This document shows positions 16,610 to 25,083 of a stretch of DNA of 64,000 nucleotides, piece after piece. Below the pieces are notes generated by a model that worked only from the letters and a program-made list of their open reading frames with translations, was not told the DNA's origin and searched no databases. Source of the stretch: Methanomicrobium mobile BP (GTDB lineage Archaea; Halobacteriota; Methanomicrobia; Methanomicrobiales; Methanomicrobiaceae); contig NZ_JOMF01000005.1 in NCBI RefSeq assembly GCF_000711215.1, positions 1 to 64,000 on the forward strand, written 5' to 3'. The translations under genes were made by a program, and so were the position numbers. Position 1 is the stretch's first letter, and the number at the start of each line of letters is the position of its first letter.

Positions 16610-17158
16610 ATGGCATATCCGGGAAAGAACCACAAAGCTTACGAAACGCCCAAAAGGCATTTTGAGAAGTCACGTATCGAGGACGAGAACCGCCTCGTAA
16701 TTGAGTTCGGTCTTCGTAACAAGACCGAGGTCTGGAAAGCCCAGAGTACACTCAGAGGATACCGCCGCGCGGCAAGAAATCTCCTTGCACTCAGATCGGC
16801 ATCGACCGATGCCGAGCTCATCGCAAGAAAAGAGAACGAACTTCTCGGTCACCTTGCAAGCTACGGACTGCTCGGCGAAGACGCCGATATCGGTGCAATT
16901 CTCTCGCTCAAGGCAGAGAACGAGCTTGAACGCCGCCTTCAGACACTTGTCTACAGAAGGGGACTTGCACGCTCACCCAAGCAGGCACGTCAGATGATCA
17001 CGCACGGACACATCACCGTAAACGGTCGCAGAGTCACGGTTCCGGGATACCGCGTCAGAAAAGTTGAGGAATCCTCAATTGCATACGATGCGACATCCCC
17101 GCTGACAAACGACGCTCATCCCGAGCGCGCACGCATAATATCCAGAGGCAGGGCATAA
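16610..17158 (+). CDS. rpsD: 30S ribosomal protein S4 (uS4)
   Basis: 182 residues. It binds 16S rRNA early in assembly. It opens [23 protein letters not shown], typical of archaea. An S4 RNA-binding domain lies at about residues 105-165 ([33 protein letters not shown]). It follows S13 by 13 bases and ends one base before S11. Confidence 0.97.
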   Translation: MAYPGKNHKAYETPKRHFEKSRIEDENRLVIEFGLRNKTEVWKAQSTLRGYRRAARNLLALRSASTDAELIARKENELLGHLASYGLLGEDADIGAILSLKAENELERRLQTLVYRRGLARSPKQARQMITHGHITVNGRRVTVPGYRVRKVEESSIAYDATSPLTNDAHPERARIISRGRA

Positions 17159-17159
17159 A

Positions 17160-17561
17160 ATGGCAGTCGCAGAGTCTAAAGAGAAATGGGGTGTCGCACA
17201 CATCTTCGCTTCCTTCAACAACACCGTAATCACGGTAACCGATCTCTCCGGCGCTGAGACAATCACGAAGTCCAGCGGCGGCATGGTCGTGAAGCAGGCA
17301 AGAAACGAGAGTTCCCCCTACGCCGCAATGCAGATGGCAACAAACCTTGCACAGGCGGCAATGGACAAAGGCATCGTCGGATTACACGTAAAAGTACGTG
17401 CACCCGGCAGAGGAAAGCAGCGCAGCCCCGGTCCGGGAGCACAGGCGGCAATCCGTGCATTCGCACGTGCCGGCATGAGAATCGGACGTATAGAGGATGT
17501 AACACCCGTTCCACACGACAGCATTCGCGTAAAAGGTGGAAGAAGGGGCAGGAGAGTCTGA
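17160..17561 (+). CDS. rpsK: 30S ribosomal protein S11 (uS11)
   Basis: 133 residues. Platform protein near the mRNA exit. [26 protein letters not shown] and the end [21 protein letters not shown] are classic. It lies in the conserved order S13-S4-S11-RpoD. Confidence 0.97.
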   Translation: MAVAESKEKWGVAHIFASFNNTVITVTDLSGAETITKSSGGMVVKQARNESSPYAAMQMATNLAQAAMDKGIVGLHVKVRAPGRGKQRSPGPGAQAAIRAFARAGMRIGRIEDVTPVPHDSIRVKGGRRGRRV

Positions 17562-17564
17562 TCA

Positions 17565-18386
17565 ATGGATATTGCGTTCAGCAGACTTGAGAGCGAGGTA
17601 GCAAAATTTGTTCTCTCGGAGTCCATACCGGCCTTTGCGAACTCGTTTCGCAGAACAATGATCAGCGATGTGCCCAAGCTGGCAATCGAAGATGTGATTA
17701 TCTACGATAACAACAGCGCATTATTCGATGAGATGCTTGCACACCGTCTGGGGCTTATCCCGCTGAAAACAAACCTTTCGGAGTATAAGAAAAAGTCCGA
17801 ATGCTCCTGCGGGGGCGAAGGATGTTCCTTATGCGAATCTGTATACACACTCAGTGCCGAAGGTCCGTGCCTTGTCAAGTCCAGCGACCTGATAGCACAG
17901 AACCCCGATGCCGCACCGGTTACCGGTGAAATTCCGATTGTAAAACTGGAAAAAGGTCAGAAAGTGGTGCTCGAAGCACATGCCGAGATCAACACGGGTC
18001 TTGAACATGCAAAATGGCAGTCAACACTCGCCTGCGGATACAAGACATACCCCGTAATCACAATCGGCGACAACTGTGACGCATGCGGACACTGCGCGGA
18101 CGAATGCGCAAGACATGTCCTTAAACTCGCAAAGAAATCCGTTGAGGTAATCGACGGCAAGCTCATTGACTGTTCGATGTGCAAACTCTGCGAGAAAGCA
18201 TGTGTCGGCAGCGGCTGGGAAGATGCCGCAATAAGAATCTCCTCGGACAACACAAAATTCGTATTCGTTGTCGAGAGCGACGGTTCGTTGCCGGTAAAGG
18301 AAATAATGACCTACGCACTGACAGATCTGAAAGACAAATCCGACAGTCTGGTGGATGTATTAACCAATATCTCTGGAGCATTGTAA
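17565..18386 (+). CDS. rpoD: DNA-directed RNA polymerase subunit D
   Basis: 273 residues. It is the archaeal counterpart of bacterial alpha/eukaryotic Rpb3 and forms the assembly platform with subunit L. The dimerisation part includes SIPAFANSFRRTMISDVPKLAIEDV. Domain 3 carries two ferredoxin-like clusters, CDACGHCADEC and CSMCKLCEKAC (about residues 170-212), so two [4Fe-4S] clusters are expected. A further cysteine group, CSCGGEGCSLC (about 79-89), may bind zinc. Subunit N is encoded downstream in the same cluster. Confidence 0.97.
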   Translation: MDIAFSRLESEVAKFVLSESIPAFANSFRRTMISDVPKLAIEDVIIYDNNSALFDEMLAHRLGLIPLKTNLSEYKKKSECSCGGEGCSLCESVYTLSAEGPCLVKSSDLIAQNPDAAPVTGEIPIVKLEKGQKVVLEAHAEINTGLEHAKWQSTLACGYKTYPVITIGDNCDACGHCADECARHVLKLAKKSVEVIDGKLIDCSMCKLCEKACVGSGWEDAAIRISSDNTKFVFVVESDGSLPVKEIMTYALTDLKDKSDSLVDVLTNISGAL

Positions 18387-18387
18387 A

Positions 18388-18747
18388 ATGAAAGCTGGAA
18401 AGACAAACCCCCGTTACACAGCCCTTATTGCAGCCCTTAAGGAAGCATCAAGGACTAATGAATCAGGTGTCTGGCGCGAGATTGCAAAGAGGCTCGAAGC
18501 CCCTAGCAGGAACTATGCTGAAGTCAACTTAAGCAAGATCAGCAGATATGCCCGGGATGGCGATGTAATACTCGTACCGGGTAAAGTTCTTGGAAGCGGC
18601 ATGTTAGAGTCGGGAATCAGCATTGCTGCACTGAGTTTCAGTGACGCGGCTGTTGAAAAGATTCAATCCGTAAAAGGAACCTGTATGACAATTGAAGACC
18701 TCATCAAATCGAATCCCGAGGGTAAGAAAGTAAGGATTATGAGGTAG
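18388..18747 (+). CDS. rpl18e: 50S ribosomal protein L18e (eL18)
   Basis: 119 residues. [33 protein letters not shown] at the N-terminus and [19 protein letters not shown] in the middle are typical of archaeal L18e. The start follows the rpoD stop by one base, so translation is probably coupled. Confidence 0.95.
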   Translation: MKAGKTNPRYTALIAALKEASRTNESGVWREIAKRLEAPSRNYAEVNLSKISRYARDGDVILVPGKVLGSGMLESGISIAALSFSDAAVEKIQSVKGTCMTIEDLIKSNPEGKKVRIMR

Positions 18748-18752
18748 ATCAA

Positions 18753-19178
18753 ATGGCAGCAACAGTAATAGACGCAACAGGACTTCGCCTCGGAAGGCTT
18801 GCAAGTATCACCGCAAAGCGCGCACTTGCCGGCGAAGAGATTGCCATCGTCAACATCGAGCAGGCAGTCGTCTCCGGTGCAAAGGCACGCATTCTTGCGG
18901 ACTACGACGAGAAACGCAAGCGCGGATCACGCGAGGGCGGACCGTTCTTCCCGAGAAGACCTGAAGATATCGCAAAACGCACAATACGCGGAATGCTTCC
19001 CTACAAGAGAGAACGCGGAGCCGCGGCATACAAGCGCATCCGCGCATATGTCGGCGTGCCCGCACAGTTCGCGGACGCAAAACTCGAGACACTCGAGTGC
19101 GCGCACATCGAGGGTCTTTCGACACCCAAGTATGTGACGGTCGCTGCGGTCAGCAGAAGCCTGGGAGCAAAATTCTAA
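18753..19178 (+). CDS. rplM: 50S ribosomal protein L13 (uL13)
   Basis: 141 residues. [21 protein letters not shown] at the start, then [27 protein letters not shown], are family marks. Five bases behind L18e, followed by S9. Confidence 0.96.
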   Translation: MAATVIDATGLRLGRLASITAKRALAGEEIAIVNIEQAVVSGAKARILADYDEKRKRGSREGGPFFPRRPEDIAKRTIRGMLPYKRERGAAAYKRIRAYVGVPAQFADAKLETLECAHIEGLSTPKYVTVAAVSRSLGAKF

Positions 19179-19193
19179 GAGAGGTTTTGAGAT

Positions 19194-19598
19194 ATGGCTA
19201 CAAAAGTTATAAACACAAGCGGTAAGAGAAAGACTGCGATTGCCCGCGCGACCCTCAAGGAGGGTAAAGGACGTGTAAGAGTTAACTCCGTCCCTCTTGA
19301 GATCTACGGCACCGAACTTTCGCGCATGAAAATTTCGGAAGCTCTTCTCTTAATCCCGGGCGTCATTGACGGAATCGACGTTAGTATCGAGGTTTCCGGC
19401 GGCGGCTACATGGGACAGGCAGAGGCTGTAAGAACGGCACTTGCACGCGGAATTGTCGAATGGCACAACGACCCGAGGATCAAGGATACCTTCCTTGCAT
19501 ACGACAGATCGCTCGTTGTTAACGATTCCCGCCAGAAAGAAGCCAAAAAGCCTCACGGTCGCGGTGCAAGAAAGAAGTTCCAAAAGTCTTATCGTTAA
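19194..19598 (+). CDS. rpsI: 30S ribosomal protein S9 (uS9)
   Basis: 134 residues. [23 protein letters not shown] at the start and the basic C-terminal tail ([13 protein letters not shown]), which reaches the P-site tRNA, identify it. The L13-S9 pair is conserved in all domains of life. Confidence 0.97.
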   Translation: MATKVINTSGKRKTAIARATLKEGKGRVRVNSVPLEIYGTELSRMKISEALLLIPGVIDGIDVSIEVSGGGYMGQAEAVRTALARGIVEWHNDPRIKDTFLAYDRSLVVNDSRQKEAKKPHGRGARKKFQKSYR

Positions 19599-19627
19599 GA
19601 CTGTCCAAAATATAAGGGAGAGATCAA

Positions 19628-19816
19628 ATGATACCCGTACGTTGCTTCACCTGTGGAAAAGTAATCTCCACGGAATGGGAGGAATACAAGAAACGCAGAG
19701 ATGCCGGTGAAGATCCTCGTGTGATCCTTGATGACCTCGGACTTGAGCGCTACTGCTGCAGGCGTATGTTGCTCACGCACAAGGAGATCATTGACGATCT
19801 CAATCCTTATCAATAA
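19628..19816 (+). CDS. rpoN: DNA-directed RNA polymerase subunit N
   Basis: 62 residues, the normal size. [14 protein letters not shown] at the N-terminus and [10 protein letters not shown] near the C-terminus carry the CxxC and CC zinc ligands of the Rpb10 family. It joins the D/L platform of the polymerase. tRNA-Pro follows 11 bases downstream. Confidence 0.96.
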   Translation: MIPVRCFTCGKVISTEWEEYKKRRDAGEDPRVILDDLGLERYCCRRMLLTHKEIIDDLNPYQ

Positions 19817-19827
19817 ATTTTATTTGC

Positions 19828-19901
19828 GGGGTCGTGGGGTAGCCTGGCCATCCTACGGCGTTCGGGACGCCGTAACCTGAGTTCAAATCTCAGCGACCCC
19901 A
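19828..19901 (+). tRNA. tRNA-Pro (anticodon CGG)
   Basis: Acceptor GGGGTCG pairs with CGACCCC, discriminator A. Anticodon stem CGGCG/CGCCG encloses TTCGGGA, anticodon CGG, reading CCG. T arm CTGAG/CTCAG encloses TTCAAAT. It lies inside the ribosomal cluster between rpoN and rpoK. A tRNA-Pro(GGG) gene is at 43.9 kb. Confidence 0.92.
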
Positions 19902-19944
19902 TTCTGCATGGATAACGTTCATGTAAGAATATGAAGCTTTGAGA

Positions 19945-19985
19945 CGCTTACGACTAAGACGTTTAAGACGTTTAAGACGTTTACT
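19945..19985. repeat. 9-bp AAGACGTTT-type direct repeat
   Basis: Tandem units GACGCTTAC, GACTAAGAC and three near-perfect GACGTTTAA between tRNA-Pro and rpoK. It is in the slot where related methanogens often carry no sequence of note; no gene is present. Confidence 0.5.
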
Positions 19986-20059
19986 TCGTGTAAATGTCTT
20001 GAAGTTTCATAATTGTCTAAATCTGAGAAACATACCCAAAATTAATCTGCGGAGTCATG

Positions 20060-20227
20060 ATGGAATCATACACACGATACGAAAGAGCAAGAATTGTAGG
20101 CGCTCGCTCGCTTCAGATCTCTATGGGCGCGCCGGTTCTTGTAAAGACAGATAAGATAGATCCTCTTGAGATTGCTCTTGTCGAGTATCAGAAGGGTGTC
20201 ATACCTATCACCGTAAAAAGAAGCTAA
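20060..20227 (+). CDS. rpoK: DNA-directed RNA polymerase subunit K
   Basis: 55 residues ([20 protein letters not shown], ending ITVKRS), the archaeal Rpb6/omega homologue that stabilises the large subunit A'. [24 protein letters not shown] and the C-terminal [21 protein letters not shown] are diagnostic. Two adjacent ATGs occur (20057, 20060); GGAG at 20051-20054 is better spaced for the second. It is short enough to be missed by length filters. Confidence 0.93.
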   Translation: MESYTRYERARIVGARSLQISMGAPVLVKTDKIDPLEIALVEYQKGVIPITVKRS

Positions 20228-20247
20228 GTATTAATGGAGCTGATGTA

Positions 20248-20859
20248 TTGAACGTAACTAATGATATTGAAATAGAACTTGTCGAATCGCTTGTACCTGT
20301 TGAGGATTACCTTGCGGCAGGCGTTCACATAGGAACACAGCAGAAAAGTCAGGACATGAAAAAATTCATCTACCGCGTTCGCGCAGACGGATTATACATT
20401 CTTGATATCCAGCAGACCGACGACAGACTCAAGACTGCGGCGGCATTCCTTTCAAAGTTTGAACCTGCAAAGATTCTTGTAGTCACCTCCCGCCAGTACG
20501 GTCAGTATCCTGCAAAGAAGTTTGCGGACGCAATCGGCGGAGTCGCAAAAGTCGGCAGATTCATCCCGGGCATGCTTACAAACCCTGACATGGAACACTA
20601 CGTCGAGCCCGAAGTTATTGTCGTAACCGACCCCATCGGCGATTCACAGGCAATCAACGAGGCTGTTCAGTGCGGTATTCCGGTTGTTGCACTCTGTGAT
20701 ACCAACAATATTACAAAATACATTGATCTTGTAATTCCGACAAACAACAAGGGAAGAAAGGCATTAAGCATGATCTACTTCCTCCTGACAAGAGAGATCC
20801 TCAAGTCGCGCGGAGTTACGACATCATTAACACCAGAAGACTTTGAGATTGAGTTATAA
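20248..20859 (+). CDS. rpsB: 30S ribosomal protein S2 (uS2)
   Basis: 203 residues. [41 protein letters not shown] is typical of archaeal S2, and the C-terminal [30 protein letters not shown] agrees. The start is TTG: no in-frame ATG occurs before residue 37, which would delete conserved sequence. GGAG lies 9 bases before the TTG. Enolase, which often sits between rpoK and S2 in methanogens, is absent here. Confidence 0.95.
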   Translation: MNVTNDIEIELVESLVPVEDYLAAGVHIGTQQKSQDMKKFIYRVRADGLYILDIQQTDDRLKTAAAFLSKFEPAKILVVTSRQYGQYPAKKFADAIGGVAKVGRFIPGMLTNPDMEHYVEPEVIVVTDPIGDSQAINEAVQCGIPVVALCDTNNITKYIDLVIPTNNKGRKALSMIYFLLTREILKSRGVTTSLTPEDFEIEL

Positions 20860-20904
20860 GTTACTCTGCTTTAATATAGAGCAACCGTTAGAGGTATCAC
20901 TTTC

Positions 20905-21855
20905 ATGGTGACACGCAGGACAACGTTGTCGGGGATGTTCTATCCCGACAATCCTGTTTTATTGAAGCGCACTCTTGATGCTTTCTATGATAATCCGCAG
21001 TTGCGGGACTTTTTTGCGAACTGTTCTCCGAAGATGAAGGAGAGCGGCATTTCATCCGAATCCGTCTCCGAAGGCATGATGCCCGAAGTGAAATCCGGGT
21101 TGTCCGAAGGGCAATCCGGAATTCCCGAAAAGAAATCCGAAATTCCCGAAGATAAGCCGCGTATGCCCAAAGGCATAGTCTCCCCTCATGCCGGCATTGT
21201 ATATTCGGGGCTTACGAGCGCATATGCCTACGGCACGATTCCGCAGGACTTTTCGGGGACTTTCGTCATTATCGGTCCGAGCCATTCGGGATATTCGGAC
21301 TGCATGTCGTCGCAGGACTGGGAGACGCCGCTGGGGGATATCGCCGCGGACGGCGTCCTTATCAGGGAGCTTTCTAAGCATCTGCGGGTTGACGACTACG
21401 CCATGAGCAGGCGCGAGAACTCGATTGAGGTGCAGACTCTCTTCATTAAGCATCGTTTTCCGAATGCAAAGTGCGTCTGCATCCTTATGGGTAATCAGAC
21501 CGAGAGGAATGCACTTGCGATGGGAAGAGCAATCTATAATGCTATCTCAGTTACAAATACTGAATCAGTAATTGTTGCATCCTCCGACTTCTCGCACTAT
21601 ATACCTGCCGCGGAAGCAGAGAAATACGATATATATGCAATAAATGCGCTGGGCAATCTCGATACGGGGTTATTTTACAAGAGAATAATCACCGAGGGGA
21701 TAAGCGCTTGCGGATACGGTCCGATAATTGCCATGACGGAATGCTGCCGGCTGATGGGGGCGGAGTACTCGGAACTCCTGAAATATTCGACGAGCGGCGA
21801 TATCACGGGCGAATATTCGGAAGTCGTCGGATATGCGGCAATATCTGTGGAGTAA
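20905..21855 (+). CDS. MEMO family protein (AmmeMemoRadiSam system protein B) with repeat insertion
   Basis: 316 residues. Family blocks: SGMFYPDNPVLLKRTL near the start, GIVSPHAGIVYSGLTSAYAYG (about 93-113), IGPSHSG, RRENSIEVQTLFIKHRF, ILMGNQ, ASSDFSHY and GYGPIIAM. Histidines in PHAG, PSHSG and SHY match the metal-like pocket of Memo/extradiol dioxygenase folds. Residues about 47-90 (SESVSEGMMPEVKSGLSEGQ and onward) are a low-complexity insertion coded by a degenerate CCGAA-containing repeat in multiples of 3. Most family members have only a short loop there. The function is unknown; it is fixed in this isoprenoid/ribosomal cluster. Confidence 0.85.
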   Translation: MVTRRTTLSGMFYPDNPVLLKRTLDAFYDNPQLRDFFANCSPKMKESGISSESVSEGMMPEVKSGLSEGQSGIPEKKSEIPEDKPRMPKGIVSPHAGIVYSGLTSAYAYGTIPQDFSGTFVIIGPSHSGYSDCMSSQDWETPLGDIAADGVLIRELSKHLRVDDYAMSRRENSIEVQTLFIKHRFPNAKCVCILMGNQTERNALAMGRAIYNAISVTNTESVIVASSDFSHYIPAAEAEKYDIYAINALGNLDTGLFYKRIITEGISACGYGPIIAMTECCRLMGAEYSELLKYSTSGDITGEYSEVVGYAAISVE

Positions 21856-21861
21856 AATTTA

Positions 21862-22779
21862 ATGGCTACATGGAGCGCACCTGGCAAGGTGTTTTTGTTT
21901 GGCGAACATGCGGTGGTCTTCGGGAAATCGGGACTTGCGATGGCGATAAAACCGCGTGTCTACGTTACCGTAAGGAAGGTACGTAATCCGGCGAAGGTCA
22001 ATTCACCCTATATCGAGGGCTGTTTTGAGGAACTCGGAGTTACGGGCAGCGTCTATATTCATTCGCAGCTTCCGAGTTCGTCGGGTCTGGGGTCGTCGGC
22101 GGCGGTGACCGTCGCCACTCTCTGCGCAATCAATGACGAGTTCGGTCTGGGTCTTACGCGCTCGGATATTGCGTCTACGGCTTTCAACATCGAGAAGAAG
22201 GTGCAGAAGGGCAGGGCAAGCCCCACGGATACCTTTGTCTCGACATACGGCGGTCTCGTGCTGATTAAGGACGGAAAGCGCCGCAGGCTGCCGCCGGAGA
22301 ACTTCAATATCGTAATCGGCAACACCATGGTCTCGCATAAGACCTCGGAGCTTGTTGCCATGGTCGGCGAGTTCCGTGCGAACAATCCGCTTGTCGTCGA
22401 CCCTATTCTTGACGCAATCGAGGCAGTAACCTCGCGTTCCATGCACAATTTCCAGAATCTGAAGCTTCTGGGAAGATATATGGACATAAACAATGCCCTG
22501 CTCGAGGCTCTGGGCGTGGGTCATCCGGCATTGTCTAGGCTGATTACGGCATCGAGGGCTGCGGGCGCATACGGCGCGAAGATTACGGGCGCGGGCGGCG
22601 GCGGCTGCATGATCGCACTATGTCCGAAACGCTCCAAGAGCAAGGTTGCGGGCGCAATCGAGGCGGCGGAAGGCAAAGCGATTATAACAACGATGGATAC
22701 CGAAGGAGCCAGAAAAGAGGAGGATAACGGAAACAATGGCAGCAATGGCAGATCTGATTATATTAAAACTGGGCGGTAG
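21862..22779 (+). CDS. mvk: Mevalonate kinase
   Basis: 305 residues of the GHMP kinase family. It phosphorylates mevalonate with ATP. KVFLFGEHAVVFGK at the start, the ATP loop LPSSSGLGSSAAVT (about residues 70-84) and the C-terminal GAGGGGCMIAL are present. The final 20 residues (Asn/Gly-rich) extend beyond the domain and overlap the ipk start by 44 bases. mvk, ipk, fni and idsA are consecutive parts of one pathway. Confidence 0.94.
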   Translation: MATWSAPGKVFLFGEHAVVFGKSGLAMAIKPRVYVTVRKVRNPAKVNSPYIEGCFEELGVTGSVYIHSQLPSSSGLGSSAAVTVATLCAINDEFGLGLTRSDIASTAFNIEKKVQKGRASPTDTFVSTYGGLVLIKDGKRRRLPPENFNIVIGNTMVSHKTSELVAMVGEFRANNPLVVDPILDAIEAVTSRSMHNFQNLKLLGRYMDINNALLEALGVGHPALSRLITASRAAGAYGAKITGAGGGGCMIALCPKRSKSKVAGAIEAAEGKAIITTMDTEGARKEEDNGNNGSNGRSDYIKTGR

Positions 22780-23500
22780 CGTAATTACCGACAAGGCGGG
22801 TAACGGCGGCGTGGATTATGCGCGCATAAACGAACTTGCACGCGAGATAGCGGAAAGAAAGAATATCTTCCCGATTATTGTTCACGGCGCCGGTTCCTGC
22901 GGACATCCCGAGGCAAAAGAACATCATATTCATATGGGTTTAGATGCAAACAATAAAGCAGGTATATTTATCACGCATCGTGCCGTCTGTGGACTGAACG
23001 ATGCCGTGGTAAACGCGCTTCGTGCCAGCGGGGTGGAATCCGTGGGAATCCATCCGCTTGATGCATGCACTGCGAAAAACGGACGTCTAATCTCATTTCA
23101 ATGCGGTCAGATAGAACTTCTTGTCAGGCACGGTATTGTGCCCGTTCTTCACGGCGATGTCGTGATGGACGAGGATAAGGGAGTCTGCATTGTTTCAGGA
23201 GATCAGTTGATTAGTTATCTTGCATCCCATATCCGGGCAAAGAGAATAGGTCTTGCAACCGATGTTGCGGGGCTGCTCCAGAACGGCAGCGTGGTCAGGA
23301 GGATCACACCCGAATCGGTGAAAAATCTGGATATAAGCAGTTCCGGAAGTGTCGATGTTACCGGCGGAATGAAGGGCAAGATCGATGAACTTCTGCTGCT
23401 CTCGGAGAAGGGTATAGAATCGAACATATTCCATGTTTCCAGAGTGGGAGACTTTTTAGACGGGCGCGACCATGGCGGCACTGTTGTCGCCGAAAGATAA
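22736..23500 (+). CDS. ipk: Isopentenyl phosphate kinase
   Basis: 254 residues of the amino-acid kinase fold. It converts isopentenyl phosphate to IPP, the last step of the archaeal mevalonate route. LIILKLGGSVITDKAG is the nucleotide-binding start; HGAGSCGHPEAKEH contains the conserved His of the GAGSFGH signature that separates IPK from carbamate and fosfomycin kinases; GLATDVAGL and DVTGGMKGKIDELL follow. It begins inside the end of mvk (ATG 22736 or 22745, GGAGG upstream). Confidence 0.94.
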   Translation: MAAMADLIILKLGGSVITDKAGNGGVDYARINELAREIAERKNIFPIIVHGAGSCGHPEAKEHHIHMGLDANNKAGIFITHRAVCGLNDAVVNALRASGVESVGIHPLDACTAKNGRLISFQCGQIELLVRHGIVPVLHGDVVMDEDKGVCIVSGDQLISYLASHIRAKRIGLATDVAGLLQNGSVVRRITPESVKNLDISSSGSVDVTGGMKGKIDELLLLSEKGIESNIFHVSRVGDFLDGRDHGGTVVAER

Positions 23501-23590
23501 GAGAGCGATAAGAAAATATCTCCGCATTGCGGAACGAAAGAACGCGGATTTTACGAGTGTGAATCCGCGATTCATTGTTCTTTCCAATAT

Positions 23591-24700
23591 TTGTGCTTCT
23601 CCCTCGTATTCATATCACCTTCAATATCACCATGCGGGGTTGATACTATAGAAAAATCTGCATACACATCTTCAAGAAAACGCGAGCATATGGAGATCTG
23701 TTGCGCAAACCCAATCGAGAGAGGTTTCTCGGGTTTCGACGACATAAGGCTCGTCCATAACGCTCTTCCGGAATGCGACATGGATGCGATAGATACATCC
23801 GTCAGTTTTCTGGGGTATAATCTCTCGTCACCGCTCTTTATTGCGGGAATGACGGGCGGACATCCCGATACCACCGAGGTCAACATGGCGCTTGCGAATG
23901 CGGCGGCGCACTTCAATATCGGTATGGGTGTGGGTTCTCAGCGTGCGGCGCTGGAGAATCCCGAACTTGAGAGCAGTTTTACGATTGTCCGTGATGCCGC
24001 TCCTAAGGCTTTCATCTGCGGCAATCTCGGCGCGGTTCAGCTCGTCGAGAAGGGCGCGGAGTGGGCCGACAGGGCAGTTGAGATGATTGATGCTCAGGCT
24101 CTTTGTATTCATCTGAATCCTCTTCAGGAGGCTATTCAGCCGGAAGGCGATCACAATTCCGCCGGATGTCTCGAGGCTATCCGCGATCTCTGTGCGAGTG
24201 CGAAGTATCCGGTTATCGTGAAGGAGACGGGATGCGGTATCTCAAGCGGCACAGCAAACAGACTCTGGGGTGCCGGCGTAAGCGCAATCGATGTCGGCGG
24301 TCTCGGAGGAACTTCGTGGGCGGCGGTCGAGGCTCTGCGTGCGAAAGACGAGACGCTTGCGGCTCTGGGCAACAGGTTTGCCGACTGGGGTATTCCCACA
24401 ACCGTATCACTCCTTGAGATCTGCGACCGCAAAAAGCCGGTTATCGCAACCGGCGGTCTCAGAAGCGGTCTGGATATAGCCAAGGCGCTCTCTCTGGGGG
24501 CAACGCTGGGCGGAATGGCACTTCCCCTGCTTAAGCCAGCAATGGTCAGTTACGACAGTCTGCTTGCCGAGATTGAGAAGATTCAGAAGGAGCTCAGGGT
24601 TGCCATGTATCTTACGGGGGCGACCGATTGCCGCCGTTTACAGATGTCGCGCAAGTACGTGACGGGTCTGACACGCGAGATGACCTCGAATACACCGTAG
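23591..24700 (+). CDS. fni: Isopentenyl-diphosphate delta-isomerase, type 2 (start uncertain)
   Basis: FMN-dependent isomerase that interconverts IPP and DMAPP. SSPLFIAGMTGGHPDTTEVN, GMGVGSQRAAL, HLNPLQEAIQPEGD and VKETGCGISSGTANRLWGAGVSAIDVGGLGGTSW are clear family blocks. The conserved RKxxH segment (TSSRKREHMEIC) must be translated, yet the first ATG (23690) comes after it. The only usual in-frame start upstream is the TTG at 23591, which would add about 33 hydrophobic residues and has no clear ribosome binding site. A non-standard start nearer the RKREH segment, or a sequence error, is possible. Confidence 0.9.
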   Translation: MCFSLVFISPSISPCGVDTIEKSAYTSSRKREHMEICCANPIERGFSGFDDIRLVHNALPECDMDAIDTSVSFLGYNLSSPLFIAGMTGGHPDTTEVNMALANAAAHFNIGMGVGSQRAALENPELESSFTIVRDAAPKAFICGNLGAVQLVEKGAEWADRAVEMIDAQALCIHLNPLQEAIQPEGDHNSAGCLEAIRDLCASAKYPVIVKETGCGISSGTANRLWGAGVSAIDVGGLGGTSWAAVEALRAKDETLAALGNRFADWGIPTTVSLLEICDRKKPVIATGGLRSGLDIAKALSLGATLGGMALPLLKPAMVSYDSLLAEIEKIQKELRVAMYLTGATDCRRLQMSRKYVTGLTREMTSNTP

Positions 24701-25083
24701 ATACAGGTCAATACAGGTTGAATACAGATCGAATACAGGTCTTTGAGAATAACCGATCTTTGAGAAAAAAGGTCGTTGAGAAAACGGGTTGAATCCTTAA
24801 AATAAGGAAATATTCGGAAATTAACCAAAATCATTCAAAATTAACCCAAAATCATTCAAAATTAACCCAAAAATAACCCAAAATTAACCCAAAAATAACC
24901 CAAAATTAACCCAAAATTAACCAAAAATTACCCAAAATTAACAAAAATAATCATAATTTACCAAAATTATCCAAATATCAGAAAATATCCAAAATATCGG
25001 GAATCGTCCAAGATATTCGGAAACATTCGAAAATATTCGGGATTATTGAAACCATTCAAAAATATTGCAAATACGGAGATTAT
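24701..25083. repeat. Intergenic 11-bp A-tract repeats upstream of RNase J
   Basis: 383 bases without a gene. Positions 24706-24760 hold AATACAGGT-type units at about 11 bases. Positions about 24820-24960 hold many units of the form AAAATTAACCC or AAAAATAACCC, mostly 11 bases apart. Positions 24960-25060 hold weaker AAATATTCGG-type units. A-tracts near the helical pitch should bend DNA. No promoter can be singled out inside so AT-rich a block. Confidence 0.65.
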
